The position numbers were made by a program, and so were the translations under genes. The notes below the pieces were generated by a model. That model was not told the origin of the DNA, searched no databases, and was given only the letters and a program-made list of their open reading frames with translations. A stretch of 64,000 bases of DNA. Source: Acidithiobacillus sp. AMEEHan. Lineage in GTDB: Bacteria; Pseudomonadota; Gammaproteobacteria; Acidithiobacillales; Acidithiobacillaceae. Positions 12,803 to 21,105 of this stretch are shown here, one piece after another (position 1 is the first letter of the stretch; each line of letters starts with the position of its first letter). The DNA is taken from positions 2,106,001-2,170,000 of the forward strand of contig NZ_CP118747.1 in the NCBI RefSeq assembly GCF_030996345.1. Direction: 5' to 3'.

Positions 12803-13519
12803 ATGAAACATCTGGTCATCAGCCATGGCGATAAGGGGGGCGTGGGGAAAAGCATCTTCTCCATGCTGGCAGTCGAGTTCGGACTTTTCTCTGGACGGAA
12901 CGTTGCGATTGTGGAGGGCGATACCAAAATCGGTGATGTGAAGGCGCGGTATGAGGACGTGGTTTCGGTCTTGTCGGTAAATTTGGATAAAAGCGGCAAG
13001 GACGCCGAGAACGCGATAGCCACCCTCTTTAGCCACTTGGAAGCCCTGCAGAGTGATTTCGTAGTCATGAACCTCCCTGCCAATTCCCACAAGGCGATTG
13101 ACGCTTACGCGGAGATTATCGCACCCGTTGCGCAGGAGCTGGGACTGCAGATCTGTGTGGCGTGGATGATCGGGCGGGAGTCCAGCAGCGCGACCTTGGC
13201 GAACGAGTCCGCCATCTGCCAGCTGGCGGATCGCAAAATGGCCGTGGTCAATCGCCACGAATCCGATTTTGACCGAGATTACTACTGGTTCACGGCTCCG
13301 CAGTATCGGGAGGAGTGGGTCGCATCCGGTGGTTTGACCGGGGAAATCCCGGAGCTGGCCTCGCGGGTCGGGGCCAGGGTAAAGGAATACCAAGGCCAGT
13401 CTTTTGCCTCGCTGGCGGGTCCGGAAAGTCCGCTCTTCATCGTCGAGCGGCAGATCATCAAGCACTGGCTCCAAAAATCCTGGCAATGGTCGGTGATCCC
13501 CTTGCTGGAGGGGGAATGA
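12803..13519 (+). CDS. traL: ParA/MinD-like ATPase of the TraL/StbB type
   Basis: A 238-residue P-loop ATPase. The N-terminus MKHLVISHGDKGGVGKSIFS carries a deviant Walker A (KGGVGKS), as in ParA/MinD/CobQ proteins, and DFVVMNLPAN is a likely switch region. The start ATG at 12803 follows AAAGGAGG at good spacing. The next gene begins 3 bp after its stop, so translation is probably coupled. In IncP plasmids TraL, and in IncW plasmids StbB, occupy this place and affect conjugation or plasmid positioning. The ATPase fold is clear; the TraL name is by context. Confidence 0.7.
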   Translation: MKHLVISHGDKGGVGKSIFSMLAVEFGLFSGRNVAIVEGDTKIGDVKARYEDVVSVLSVNLDKSGKDAENAIATLFSHLEALQSDFVVMNLPANSHKAIDAYAEIIAPVAQELGLQICVAWMIGRESSSATLANESAICQLADRKMAVVNRHESDFDRDYYWFTAPQYREEWVASGGLTGEIPELASRVGARVKEYQGQSFASLAGPESPLFIVERQIIKHWLQKSWQWSVIPLLEGE

Positions 13520-13522
13520 ATC

Positions 13523-14302
13523 ATGCGCGATGAGACCCAAAAAGAAACGGCGAACACGGGACCCATGTCTCAGGTACTGAAGGGGATCAGTGCGGAGGAT
13601 CTCAGTGGATTCATCGGCTGGTCAACGCGCTTTCGGATCGGCCCGGACGACCCGATGTGGGGCGCTGTACTTGCGACGAAGATCTCCTACCAGGCAGCGG
13701 CAGTATCCATGGAGGCAGCGACCGACCTCTCCGCCCAGGTGGCAAAAATCCCAGAAGTCATCTACCTGGGAGCGAAACGGGCGGCCAACGAGGTGTCGGC
13801 AAGCATTGCCGGGCAGTCCGATGCGTTTGTATCACGGCTCGAAGCGGGCGGGAGCAAGTTCGCCCGGAACTTTTATGCGGAGGTGGAGCCCCTCCTCGAC
13901 CAGTCGATGAAGAAAGGCGGGGAAACCCTGGAAAAGGCCTTGCAGAGCGGTAGCCTCAAGCTGGAGAAAGCAGAACAGACGCTTGCGTCCCAGCTCTCGG
14001 GAGAGGCCGTACAACACTACATACAGGGTGCAAAGCAGGAGGCGCTGGCCACCTTCACCGACGAGGCGAGGAGAGCTGCCCAAGCTGCCGTGCGAGTAGA
14101 CCTCAACTGGTCGTACGCAGCTACTGGGGCGGTGATTCTAGCGCTGATCGTGACCGGCTGGATCGCCAATGACATCTACCTGCATGCTACCGACCGGATC
14201 GCACCAGAACCCATCCAGCAGTACACCAATGGCAAGCGGTATTGCCACCAATCCGGCCAGGACTACGTGTGCGTGCTCACCAAGGCGCCACCGGAATCTT
14301 GA
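13523..14302 (+). CDS. traM: TraM-like membrane-anchored mobilization protein
   Basis: A 259-residue protein directly downstream of the TraL-like ATPase. The first 190 residues look helical and may form coiled coils (for example LEKAEQTLASQLSGEAVQHY). One transmembrane segment (YAATGAVILALIVTGWIA, near residue 200) is followed by a short tail containing two cysteines. This matches the general shape of the IncP TraM protein, which is poorly understood. Last gene of the plus-strand mobilization operon. The name rests on gene order and topology. Confidence 0.55.
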   Translation: MRDETQKETANTGPMSQVLKGISAEDLSGFIGWSTRFRIGPDDPMWGAVLATKISYQAAAVSMEAATDLSAQVAKIPEVIYLGAKRAANEVSASIAGQSDAFVSRLEAGGSKFARNFYAEVEPLLDQSMKKGGETLEKALQSGSLKLEKAEQTLASQLSGEAVQHYIQGAKQEALATFTDEARRAAQAAVRVDLNWSYAATGAVILALIVTGWIANDIYLHATDRIAPEPIQQYTNGKRYCHQSGQDYVCVLTKAPPES

Positions 14303-14595
14303 GCGGGTACCATCCCGTTCAACCCTCTTCGGCTAGGCCTGGTTCTCTGCCGGGTTTTTCGTATCCCGGCCGACACAGTAATTGGCCGCCGGCAAGCGTA
14401 AGCATGCGACAATTACCGACCACAAGATATTGCGGACGCTGAAAGGTTAAACTGTGCTTAATGCTGAGCGGGGGGGGGGGACGACGTCGTGAGGTTGACG
14501 TGATCTCTAAGGGCGGTAAAACTGTGAGCAGACATTCATCGAGATCTGATTGATTAATATCTAAATTATTTAAAAACTTCGTGATGCAAAAAAAC
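14303..14595. other. Intergenic gap with a G11 homopolymer
   Basis: No gene is supported between the traM-like stop and the convergent minus-strand operon. The gap contains a GCCGGG...CCCGGC hairpin with a T-rich loop at about 14353-14375, and a run of eleven G residues at about 14470-14480. Base composition shifts towards AT to the right of this point, matching the low-GC genes that follow. This may mark a module junction. Confidence 0.5.
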
Positions 14596-14636
14596 AAAAT
14601 CCAAGATGACGACAGGCGTTATCTTGGATTTTTTGG
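14596..14636 (-). terminator. Bidirectional rho-independent terminator
   Basis: A perfect 12-bp stem, AAAATCCAAGAT (14596-14607) with ATCTTGGATTTT (14621-14632), is flanked by A-rich sequence on the left and T-rich sequence on the right. It lies 13 bp beyond the stop of the last gene of the minus-strand operon and faces the plus-strand mobilization operon, so it can terminate both. Confidence 0.8.
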
Positions 14637-14648
14637 TTTTACGACATA

Positions 14649-15278
14649 TTACGCGATTAACTTGCTTTTGTCAGGAAATCGCACAAATGGCTGTTCGGGG
14701 TCGTCCCCAAAAATGCTTTTGGTACTATTACCGTTATGCAACGACATGAGCGGTTTCACGCAGAGATCAAGAAGATCGTGCTCGTTCTTGAGGGATAACA
14801 GCTTGACTCCATAGGCTATACTTCCATCATTCTTCCAGCGAAGAACAACCTCATTCTCTACGTTAAAATCGAGGTCATCTTCATCTTTGGCTAACGGAAA
14901 TTTAAAATACCAATGGCCAAAGCCGAACTCATGAGAAAATCTTATCATGTAGACAATCGGATCTTCATTCCCATGAAAATCTATGAGATTTCCAGCGAGC
15001 GATATCTGAAAGCCGAAGTAGAGATCAGGTTTCCGTGCGCCCCGAGTTTTTACTGGGATACATTTTGCTAGACCTATTTTTACATTGCTGTAATCTTTAA
15101 AAAATTCTGCCAAGTCATCTTCATCACTTACCTCGTCATCAGCTATGCGAAGTTTATTCTCAACAATTTCTTTTGACAGCATAGCTGTAAGCCTGTCCGA
15201 CATCAACCCCACTTCTTTCCATGTCTGGTTGACCACATCAAAACAACTAACCAGATTTTTGCCTTTTAGATTTTCCAT
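14649..15278 (-). CDS. Protein of unknown function, last gene of nuclease/AAA operon
   Basis: A 209-residue soluble protein with no family I recognise. The start MENLKGKNLV at 15278 has a GGAGAG site upstream; a longer frame would overlap the nuclease gene. It is acidic (SDEDDLAEFF, KDEDDLDF). Its base composition is clearly more AT-rich than the surrounding mobilization genes, which suggests transfer from another source. It begins 13 bp after the nuclease stop, so it is co-transcribed with the nuclease and the tandem AAA ATPase. It may be an accessory factor, an effector inhibitor, or an effector. Confidence 0.7.
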   Translation of the reverse strand: MENLKGKNLVSCFDVVNQTWKEVGLMSDRLTAMLSKEIVENKLRIADDEVSDEDDLAEFFKDYSNVKIGLAKCIPVKTRGARKPDLYFGFQISLAGNLIDFHGNEDPIVYMIRFSHEFGFGHWYFKFPLAKDEDDLDFNVENEVVLRWKNDGSIAYGVKLLSLKNEHDLLDLCVKPLMSLHNGNSTKSIFGDDPEQPFVRFPDKSKLIA

Positions 15279-15291
15279 GCTCGACTCTCCG

Positions 15292-16029
15292 TTAGAGTGC
15301 AGCGGCGCTGCGGTAAAAAATCGTTCCTCTCTCACACCTGGATAAGAATGATTCGCTGGGGAGCTCAATGGTATTCCAGTCAAATTGCCGCCCCAACCAG
15401 AATAAATATTCCCTGTCTCGAATCCCATCCATGGCAAATGACATTATCGTATCGAACCCGTTGAAATGGCATACGTCGCAAGCCTCCAAAAAGGCGCCAA
15501 CAAGCTTCGCCCATTTTTTGGCAATGGGGTCTATCGCGTTCTTTTCAGATAGTTCAAGGCAGCGATCTTTAAAGTCCATCCAGGTGAGGTTCCTGGAGGG
15601 CTTTGCGACGTCTATCGCGTAGCGGCTCAAGACAATATGTCCCGCCAGACGTAAGTGGTCTTCAGCCTCGATGGCCTGAATCTGACGCTCTACTTGTTCG
15701 TCACCCAAGGGCGCGTTCCATTTTATCTCGATGACGTAGGCGTCTCCGCTTCCATCCGAATGCTCTTCGGTAAATACGAGATCTGGCTCGACGTTGTTAT
15801 AGCGCGGCCAGAAAGAAAGAGACAACTTGCTATCGCTCGATTTAAAGAAAAAACCAAAAATTTCCCCAATGATCGAGCGGACAGTTTCTTCGGAGAAAAA
15901 GTCGAGGGGACCAAAAATCGTTGAAGTGATCTCATCTTCCTGGGTGCGACGCTCCCCTGTTCGCTCGGCAGCGGAAACGTAACGCTCGAACGGTAGACGG
16001 CTCTTTTTATTTTCGATAGCGTGTAGCAT
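15292..16029 (-). CDS. PD-(D/E)XK-type nuclease, putative defence effector
   Basis: A 245-residue protein. The segment EPDLVFTEE (near residue 80) followed by YVIEIKWNAPLG about 15 residues later forms the D...ExK core of a PD-(D/E)XK nuclease. A following QIQAIE could supply the usual glutamine helix. The N-terminal half is acidic and helical. It sits between the tandem AAA+ ATPase upstream (44 bp gap) and a small unknown protein downstream (13 bp gap). AAA+ ATPase plus nuclease operons are common in antiphage systems, so a defence role is plausible. Cutting of DNA is inferred from the motif. Confidence 0.7.
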   Translation of the reverse strand: MLHAIENKKSRLPFERYVSAAERTGERRTQEDEITSTIFGPLDFFSEETVRSIIGEIFGFFFKSSDSKLSLSFWPRYNNVEPDLVFTEEHSDGSGDAYVIEIKWNAPLGDEQVERQIQAIEAEDHLRLAGHIVLSRYAIDVAKPSRNLTWMDFKDRCLELSEKNAIDPIAKKWAKLVGAFLEACDVCHFNGFDTIMSFAMDGIRDREYLFWLGRQFDWNTIELPSESFLSRCERGTIFYRSAAAL

Positions 16030-16072
16030 AAGGTCTCCCTGAGTGCACGATGTAAAGAAAAGGCCCTGGCTG

Positions 16073-18151
16073 CTATACGCCGCAAAACCCGAAAACGCCC
16101 TGGGGGAGCCGCTGCCTCAGGCGGATCGCGGTCTTAAGTTTTGCAATAACACCCTCGAAAGGCGAAGCTTGTCCCCGCTCGAACCGCCGGCAGAGCGTTG
16201 CGACATCCGATACAGTAAGTCCGTGCAACTGATCGGCCCATGCATCCCGCTCCGGGGGCGATGGATTCCACCAGAGGTGTGCAGACAGTTTTTCCAGAAG
16301 CAGTAGTCGTCGTTGCCGGTTTGGGAGTTGGAACTCCAAGACCCAGTCAAAGCGCCGAAACGCTGCGCCATCGAGAGATTGGACGAAGTTGGTGGCCATG
16401 ATGAGTCTCCCTCGGAAGGTATCCACCTGTTGCAGGAGTTCATTGACCGCCGAGATTTCCCAGGAATGCGTTGCACCCTCCCGGGACTGCAGGTAGCTGT
16501 CGGCCTCGTCCAAGAACAGAATCCCTCCACGAGCGCGGCGAAATGCAGAGGCAAGGTTCTGCTCCGTCTCGCCAACGTACTTTCCCAAGATATCCGAGGG
16601 CAAGAAGCAGTGCAATTCCACTCCCAGTGCCTCGGCACAATGCTGGGCGAATGCCGTCTTACCGGTCCCCGAAGGACCGTGGAGTAAGATGCGCGCATCT
16701 GCCAGGTCGGGAAGCTGTTGCAGAACCGCAGATAAGTCCTGATCACATTCGAGGAGATCGAGGTCGAAATCCATGGCAGGCGCGACTGGTGGTGTTAATC
16801 CCCTCAACTCGAGCAAGGATTCCAATGATTCTCTTGCATCGACCGCGGCATGCTTGCCCATGAGGCGTACAGCCCGCGCCGCTTGCTGGATGGCCCCAGG
16901 CGTCATCTGCGACATCGCTGCCCAGCGGGTAATGGTGCCCCCGGGTATGGCCAGGTCCTCCACCTGTTGGGAGATGATGCGTTGGCGAACGGATTTCGGT
17001 GGGGCTGTGAACTCCAGCTCATAGATCATGCGCCGGCGGTACGCGGGATCTATGCCTTCTATGGAGTTGGATATCCAGAGGGTCGGAACCTTCGATTGCT
17101 CCAGTAAGCGGTTGGTCCAGCCCTTGTGCGCGCCCACGCGCGGAGCCCAGGGAAAGAGCGAGGGCACAAAGACGTCCTCCACCTCATCGAAGAGAATCAG
17201 GCTGCGGGGCTGTCGGGCCAGAGCCCGTTGGCTAAGGGCATAGGCCTTGAAGCGATCGTCGCCCTCGATGGGATTCTGTTCCGCATCTTGACCGCGCACC
17301 TCGACGGTGGCGGTGCGCAACGCTTTTGCCAGCGCCAGAGCATATTCGGTCTTGCCCGTACCGGGTGCTCCATACAGAAGCACATGGACCCCGGGCTCCT
17401 GCGCTTGCCACGCGCCTTCCAGGATGGCCATCAAACGTTCACTGTGTGCTTTCAGGTGGGGGAAATCCTCGACGCTCAGGGCCGTGGTGGCCAGGGGATG
17501 GAAGAGCGGCGCAAAAAGCGCATCTTCGTTTTCGTGCTCCTGCAGGAGGAGCGAGGCCATGCCTGGCATCAGGCGCATATCCTCCTTGTGTACATCTTGC
17601 AGCAGGCCGCAGCTGCGCAATACCGAGTGGGGAAGCAAGGACTGATGAACGAGGATGGTATCGAGCTCCAAGGCTTCAGCCAGCAGCACCGCAATCCGAT
17701 CGACGGTCCACTCGCTGAGTTCGTCCAATACCGCAGACAGATTTTCGTAGGTCTCCGCCAGGGTGGCCAAGAGCAGGATCCGCTGCTCCGCGACGTTCAG
17801 CTCCAGGCGATTGGCGAGACGCACGATGTTCAAAAAGACTGGCACTCCCTCCTCCTGGGGCTTGGGCAGGGCACGAAGCACGTCGATCGCGCGGCGCAGT
17901 TTGCGGGCCACGGAGGCGTTGTTGTATTCCTCTTCGCCCCAGTTCAGTAGGGCCATGATCTGGCGGTCTTGCAACATCCACCAGTGGGAGCCCATCTGCC
18001 GCCCGCGAAGCCGCAGAATGCGTAAACTCCAGTAGCGAACCCAGTCTTCCAGAGGGTCCTCCTCCAGCCACGTTGACCACAGGGCAACGTCGTCATCAAG
18101 GTCCCAATCCTCGTCTTGCACGGTGTGTAGTGATGCGGGTTTTCTGGCCAC
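16073..18151 (-). CDS. Tandem AAA+ ATPase (two P-loop modules)
   Basis: A 692-residue protein with two AAA+ modules. Module 1: Walker A YGAPGTGKTEYA near residue 260 and Walker B LILFDEVEDVF. Module 2: Walker A HGPSGTGKTAFA near residue 488 and Walker B ILFLDEADSYL. An arginine-rich AFRRFDWVLEF segment follows module 2, as in spastin/SpoVK-type ATPases. The first 200 residues are helical, with no family I know. It is the first gene of a minus-strand operon with a PD-(D/E)XK nuclease and an unknown protein, and it is divergent from a WYL regulator. It probably acts as a sensor or remodelling motor for the nuclease (inference). Confidence 0.85.
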   Translation of the reverse strand: MARKPASLHTVQDEDWDLDDDVALWSTWLEEDPLEDWVRYWSLRILRLRGRQMGSHWWMLQDRQIMALLNWGEEEYNNASVARKLRRAIDVLRALPKPQEEGVPVFLNIVRLANRLELNVAEQRILLLATLAETYENLSAVLDELSEWTVDRIAVLLAEALELDTILVHQSLLPHSVLRSCGLLQDVHKEDMRLMPGMASLLLQEHENEDALFAPLFHPLATTALSVEDFPHLKAHSERLMAILEGAWQAQEPGVHVLLYGAPGTGKTEYALALAKALRTATVEVRGQDAEQNPIEGDDRFKAYALSQRALARQPRSLILFDEVEDVFVPSLFPWAPRVGAHKGWTNRLLEQSKVPTLWISNSIEGIDPAYRRRMIYELEFTAPPKSVRQRIISQQVEDLAIPGGTITRWAAMSQMTPGAIQQAARAVRLMGKHAAVDARESLESLLELRGLTPPVAPAMDFDLDLLECDQDLSAVLQQLPDLADARILLHGPSGTGKTAFAQHCAEALGVELHCFLPSDILGKYVGETEQNLASAFRRARGGILFLDEADSYLQSREGATHSWEISAVNELLQQVDTFRGRLIMATNFVQSLDGAAFRRFDWVLEFQLPNRQRRLLLLEKLSAHLWWNPSPPERDAWADQLHGLTVSDVATLCRRFERGQASPFEGVIAKLKTAIRLRQRLPQGVFGFCGV

Positions 18152-18196
18152 GATTTGCTCTCCTGTGCTGTCTGAGTGCTATTCTAGGGGAAGAAC

Positions 18197-18213
18197 GCGA
18201 CCATAACGGTCGC
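18197..18213. promoter_or_regulatory. Palindrome in the divergent promoter region
   Basis: GCGACC-ATAAC-GGTCGC is a perfect 6-bp inverted repeat in the 90-bp space between the AAA+ gene and the WYL gene. A single operator here could control both operons. The WYL protein encoded next to it is the natural candidate to bind it. Confidence 0.55.
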
Positions 18214-18241
18214 ATGCCGTCAGTCAGGAGAACTCGGCACG

Positions 18242-19288
18242 ATGCGGGAAGAAACCCAGTTTTTTCGGAGACTTTTTGTGCTGCTGCAGCTTCCCGGCAG
18301 CCAGCGCAGCAGACGCAGTGTGGCGCAATTGCGCCGGGATCTCGCCCAGCAGGGTATCGAGACCACGACACGCACCATCGAACGGGATCTTCTATGGCTC
18401 GCGCGTTTCTTTCCTCTGCATTGTGACGATAGCCGACCGCGAGGATGGTTCTGGGCAGAGGGCCGGCAGAGCATCCAGATTCCCCGACTCGACAGCCTCA
18501 CAGCACTCGTCCTCTTGCTGGCCCACGAGTCTTTGCGCTCCATCTTTCCGCCCGCCCTACTGGAGAATTGGGAACACTACCGACAGCAAGCCGAGCGCAC
18601 ACTGATGGACTCGTCATTGCGTGACTGGCGCCGCCATGTGGCCGTTCTCACATCAAGCGTGCAAGCGCCGCCGAGATTGCCGGATTGGACGCTCACGCAG
18701 ATTCTGGAGGCCCTGGAAAGTGGTCGTCAAATCGCCTTCATCTACCAAACACCGTGGCGCAAGGAAGCAAAAGACCATCGTGTAAGCCCCTGGGGTGTTG
18801 TCCTGCAGGAGGGTATTTTGTATCTGGTGGCATACCACCCTGGCCGGGGCACCCCACTGCTCTATGCCAGTCAGCGCATGCAGCGCGTGCGGCTACTGCA
18901 AGTGCCGGCCGAAGGCATGCCTCCAGGCTTTTCCCTCAGAGATTTTGCGCAAGCCAACCTGCGATTTGCCGAACCTGGGGCAAGTATCGTCCTCCGCTTC
19001 CGGGTGCGGCAGGATATGGCCCGTCTGGTGGAAGAGCGCCCCATCGGAAGTCATCAGACGGTCGAATCTCGAGGGCGAGTCTGGGTGACCTTTCGGGCAG
19101 AAGTTGAAAATTCCGCCGCCCTGCGTTGGTGGATACTGAGCTGGGGGGCCGCGTTGCAGGTATTGAGCCCTCCGGAATTGGTGGAGACTCTGCGCGGCAC
19201 CACGATAGAGATGGCCAAGCTTTATGCCCGGAGGCCAAGAATTGCCTCGTCGGCAAAGCCCAAGACACCGCAAAAGGAATCGGCATGA
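18242..19288 (+). CDS. WYL-domain transcriptional regulator
   Basis: A 348-residue regulator. The N-terminal 70 residues form a winged helix (SVAQLRRDLAQQGIETTTRT, then IERDLLWLARFF). A WYL ligand-binding domain follows around residues 165-225 (RVSPWGVVLQEGILYLVAYH, then QRMQRVRLLQ), with a C-terminal WCX-like extension. WYL proteins control many phage-defence loci, often sensing a nucleic acid or nucleotide. The gene is divergent from the tandem AAA+/nuclease operon, overlaps the ADP-ribosylglycohydrolase gene by an ATGA, and is the likely regulator of the whole module. Confidence 0.88.
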   Translation: MREETQFFRRLFVLLQLPGSQRSRRSVAQLRRDLAQQGIETTTRTIERDLLWLARFFPLHCDDSRPRGWFWAEGRQSIQIPRLDSLTALVLLLAHESLRSIFPPALLENWEHYRQQAERTLMDSSLRDWRRHVAVLTSSVQAPPRLPDWTLTQILEALESGRQIAFIYQTPWRKEAKDHRVSPWGVVLQEGILYLVAYHPGRGTPLLYASQRMQRVRLLQVPAEGMPPGFSLRDFAQANLRFAEPGASIVLRFRVRQDMARLVEERPIGSHQTVESRGRVWVTFRAEVENSAALRWWILSWGAALQVLSPPELVETLRGTTIEMAKLYARRPRIASSAKPKTPQKESA

Positions 19289-20304
19289 GCCAAGACATCA
19301 TCGATCGAATCCGGGGCGGCTTTCTGGGCGGTGCTGTGGGCGATGCTTTGGGCGAACCCATTGAGTTCCTATCGCAACAAGAACGACTCGAGCGCTGGGG
19401 ACCAGCCGGCGTGCGGGAGTTCGTCCACCCGGATGGCCTGGGTCGATTCACCGACGACACGCAGATGACCCTGTTCACTGCCGAAGCCCTGATTCTGCAC
19501 GCTCGGACCGGAGAGCCCTTGCTGCCGGCCCTCCACAAGGCGTACCTGCGCTGGCTGGTCACCCAGCAATTGCCGAGTCGGATTCCGGCGGAAGTCTACA
19601 TCAACGAGGGCTCCTTGCTGGACGAAGCCGTCCTCCACCGACGTATGGGACCAGGACGTACCTGCCTCAGGGCACTGATGGGAGCCACCGATCTCGGAAT
19701 GCCCGTAGTCAACGACAGCAAGGGCTGTGGTGGCTTGATGCGGGTAGCACCCATTGGTTTCTGGGCGGCCCTGTGCCCGGAGCAATGGGATATCCGACGA
19801 ACCTTCACCGTTGCCAGCCAAGCCGCGCAGTTGACGCACGGACATCCATGCGGCTATCTCTCGGCAGGATGTTTCGCGGTACTAGTCCGAGAGGTCTGTC
19901 TGGGCGCCGAATTGGCAGAGGCTCTGGCCACCACACTGACGTTCCAGGAGAAACTTGAGGAGACTGGTGTACCCATCCGTAACGCACTCAGTCAGGCGCG
20001 AGATCTCGCAAAAAGAAGCGTTCCCTGGGAGCAAGCAGTACTCGAACTGGGTTCCGGCTGGGTGGCGGAGGAGATTCTCGCTATCGCCGTCTATCTTGGG
20101 CTGACGGCGCCGGATACCGAGACGGGGATCGTTCAGGCCGCCAATCATCCCGGAGACGCCGACTCCGTGGGGGCCATTGCAGGTCAGTTGCTTGGGGTAT
20201 GTCATGGCAGCGTAGGATTGGGGCGCTCCCGCCGGCTGAAGGGCTATTCCACACTTGTTTCGACGATATCTGGGGTCTTTACAGAGGTAATGCGCCGCCT
20301 ATAA
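19285..20304 (+). CDS. ADP-ribosylglycohydrolase family protein (DraG-like)
   Basis: A 339-residue enzyme of the ARH/DraG fold that removes ADP-ribose from proteins or nucleic acids. Visible motifs are GGAVGDALGEPIE near residue 15, FTDDTQMTL near 53 (metal-binding Thr-Asp-Asp), SKGCGGLMRVAP near 150, and HPGDADSVGAIAGQ near 288 (second metal-binding Asp pair). The start is the ATG at 19285, which overlaps the WYL stop as ATGA, so translation is coupled. Near a nuclease/ATPase module it could reverse a self-directed ADP-ribosyl mark or counter a phage ADP-ribosyltransferase. That role is inferred; no ADP-ribosyltransferase is seen nearby. Confidence 0.9.
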   Translation: MSQDIIDRIRGGFLGGAVGDALGEPIEFLSQQERLERWGPAGVREFVHPDGLGRFTDDTQMTLFTAEALILHARTGEPLLPALHKAYLRWLVTQQLPSRIPAEVYINEGSLLDEAVLHRRMGPGRTCLRALMGATDLGMPVVNDSKGCGGLMRVAPIGFWAALCPEQWDIRRTFTVASQAAQLTHGHPCGYLSAGCFAVLVREVCLGAELAEALATTLTFQEKLEETGVPIRNALSQARDLAKRSVPWEQAVLELGSGWVAEEILAIAVYLGLTAPDTETGIVQAANHPGDADSVGAIAGQLLGVCHGSVGLGRSRRLKGYSTLVSTISGVFTEVMRRL

Positions 20305-20405
20305 CTCTGTGCGCATGAACAAAGGCGATTGTTCCCACCCAGCTAACTCGATGACAGTGGGAGTAGCCGAGAAAAAATATGCGCCCTGACGTTCTCATTC
20401 GAGTC

Positions 20406-20867
20406 CTACTCGCTTTCTAGAAAATCCCAAGCGAGTTGTCCATTGGGCTCCATAAAATAGGGTGCTGCCGAGACCGGGCCGGATGTGTGGGTGAGAGGGA
20501 ATGCCGCCATGGCCTCGAGGTAGGCCAACAGCCGCCAGCGTTTCTTGTTTACCGCTTGTCGGGAGCAGCCCATCATCCTGGCTAGTTGTGCCTGGCTTGC
20601 ACTCGGGAACTCCAGACGCAAGGCCACCAGCTTGCGTATTGCGGGCGGGGCCAGCCGAATGAGACGCTCTGCGGTTCGATTATCCTCCAGAAACAATGCG
20701 GCTGCCTCGGACGCTACTACCGCATCGTTCAGTAACCCCGAGCCCTGGCTGTGCTTTTGTCGGATGCGAAGGTTTGCGAGGGTCTTGGGCGTGGCCTTGG
20801 AGAGCAGTGGATCATGCTCGAGCAACCACAGATCCGCATCGTCAAGATGAGAGGGTCTTTTGATCAT
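20406..20867 (-). CDS. Helix-turn-helix protein of the mobile element
   Basis: A 153-residue protein with a clear helix-turn-helix near residue 95 (SQAQLARMMGCSRQAVNKK), so it probably binds DNA. The start MIKRPSHLDD at 20867 has GAGGAG 8 bp upstream, better than the ATG at 20891. It is the last gene of a minus-strand block with RepA-type helicase, primase and AlpA-like factor and may regulate replication or copy number. I do not recognise a named family. Confidence 0.65.
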   Translation of the reverse strand: MIKRPSHLDDADLWLLEHDPLLSKATPKTLANLRIRQKHSQGSGLLNDAVVASEAAALFLEDNRTAERLIRLAPPAIRKLVALRLEFPSASQAQLARMMGCSRQAVNKKRWRLLAYLEAMAAFPLTHTSGPVSAAPYFMEPNGQLAWDFLESE

Positions 20868-20871
20868 CGTC

Positions 20872-21105
20872 TCACTCCTCAATGGGTCCATAGTGCGTGC
20901 AAACGCGCAGGCTGAAGGGATAGCAGACGCCGTACCCAGATCCGCCCTTTGGCGGCAAACCGGAGATCGTGCGCGTGCAGCGCCCTGCCCCCATGGGCGG
21001 GTTCACGCTGTCCGGCTGGAAGTAGGCGCAGGTGCCACAAGACACGCGGGTAGGTGCCCCTACGCAGGATGATTCCGCCAAAGAGAAAGAAGGGTTATTG
21101 CCCAT
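20872..21105 (-). CDS. Small cysteine-rich protein
   Basis: A 77-residue protein with six cysteines in two groups (SCGTCAYF...GRCTR and GVCYPFSLRVCTHY), probably a zinc-binding module. The start MGNNPSFS at 21105 is supported by AGGAGG with 8 bp spacing and overlaps the end of the RepA-like gene. It is followed 4 bp later by the HTH gene. Similar small proteins are common in plasmid and satellite replication blocks. Function unknown. Confidence 0.65.
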   Translation of the reverse strand: MGNNPSFSLAESSCVGAPTRVSCGTCAYFQPDSVNPPMGAGRCTRTISGLPPKGGSGYGVCYPFSLRVCTHYGPIEE

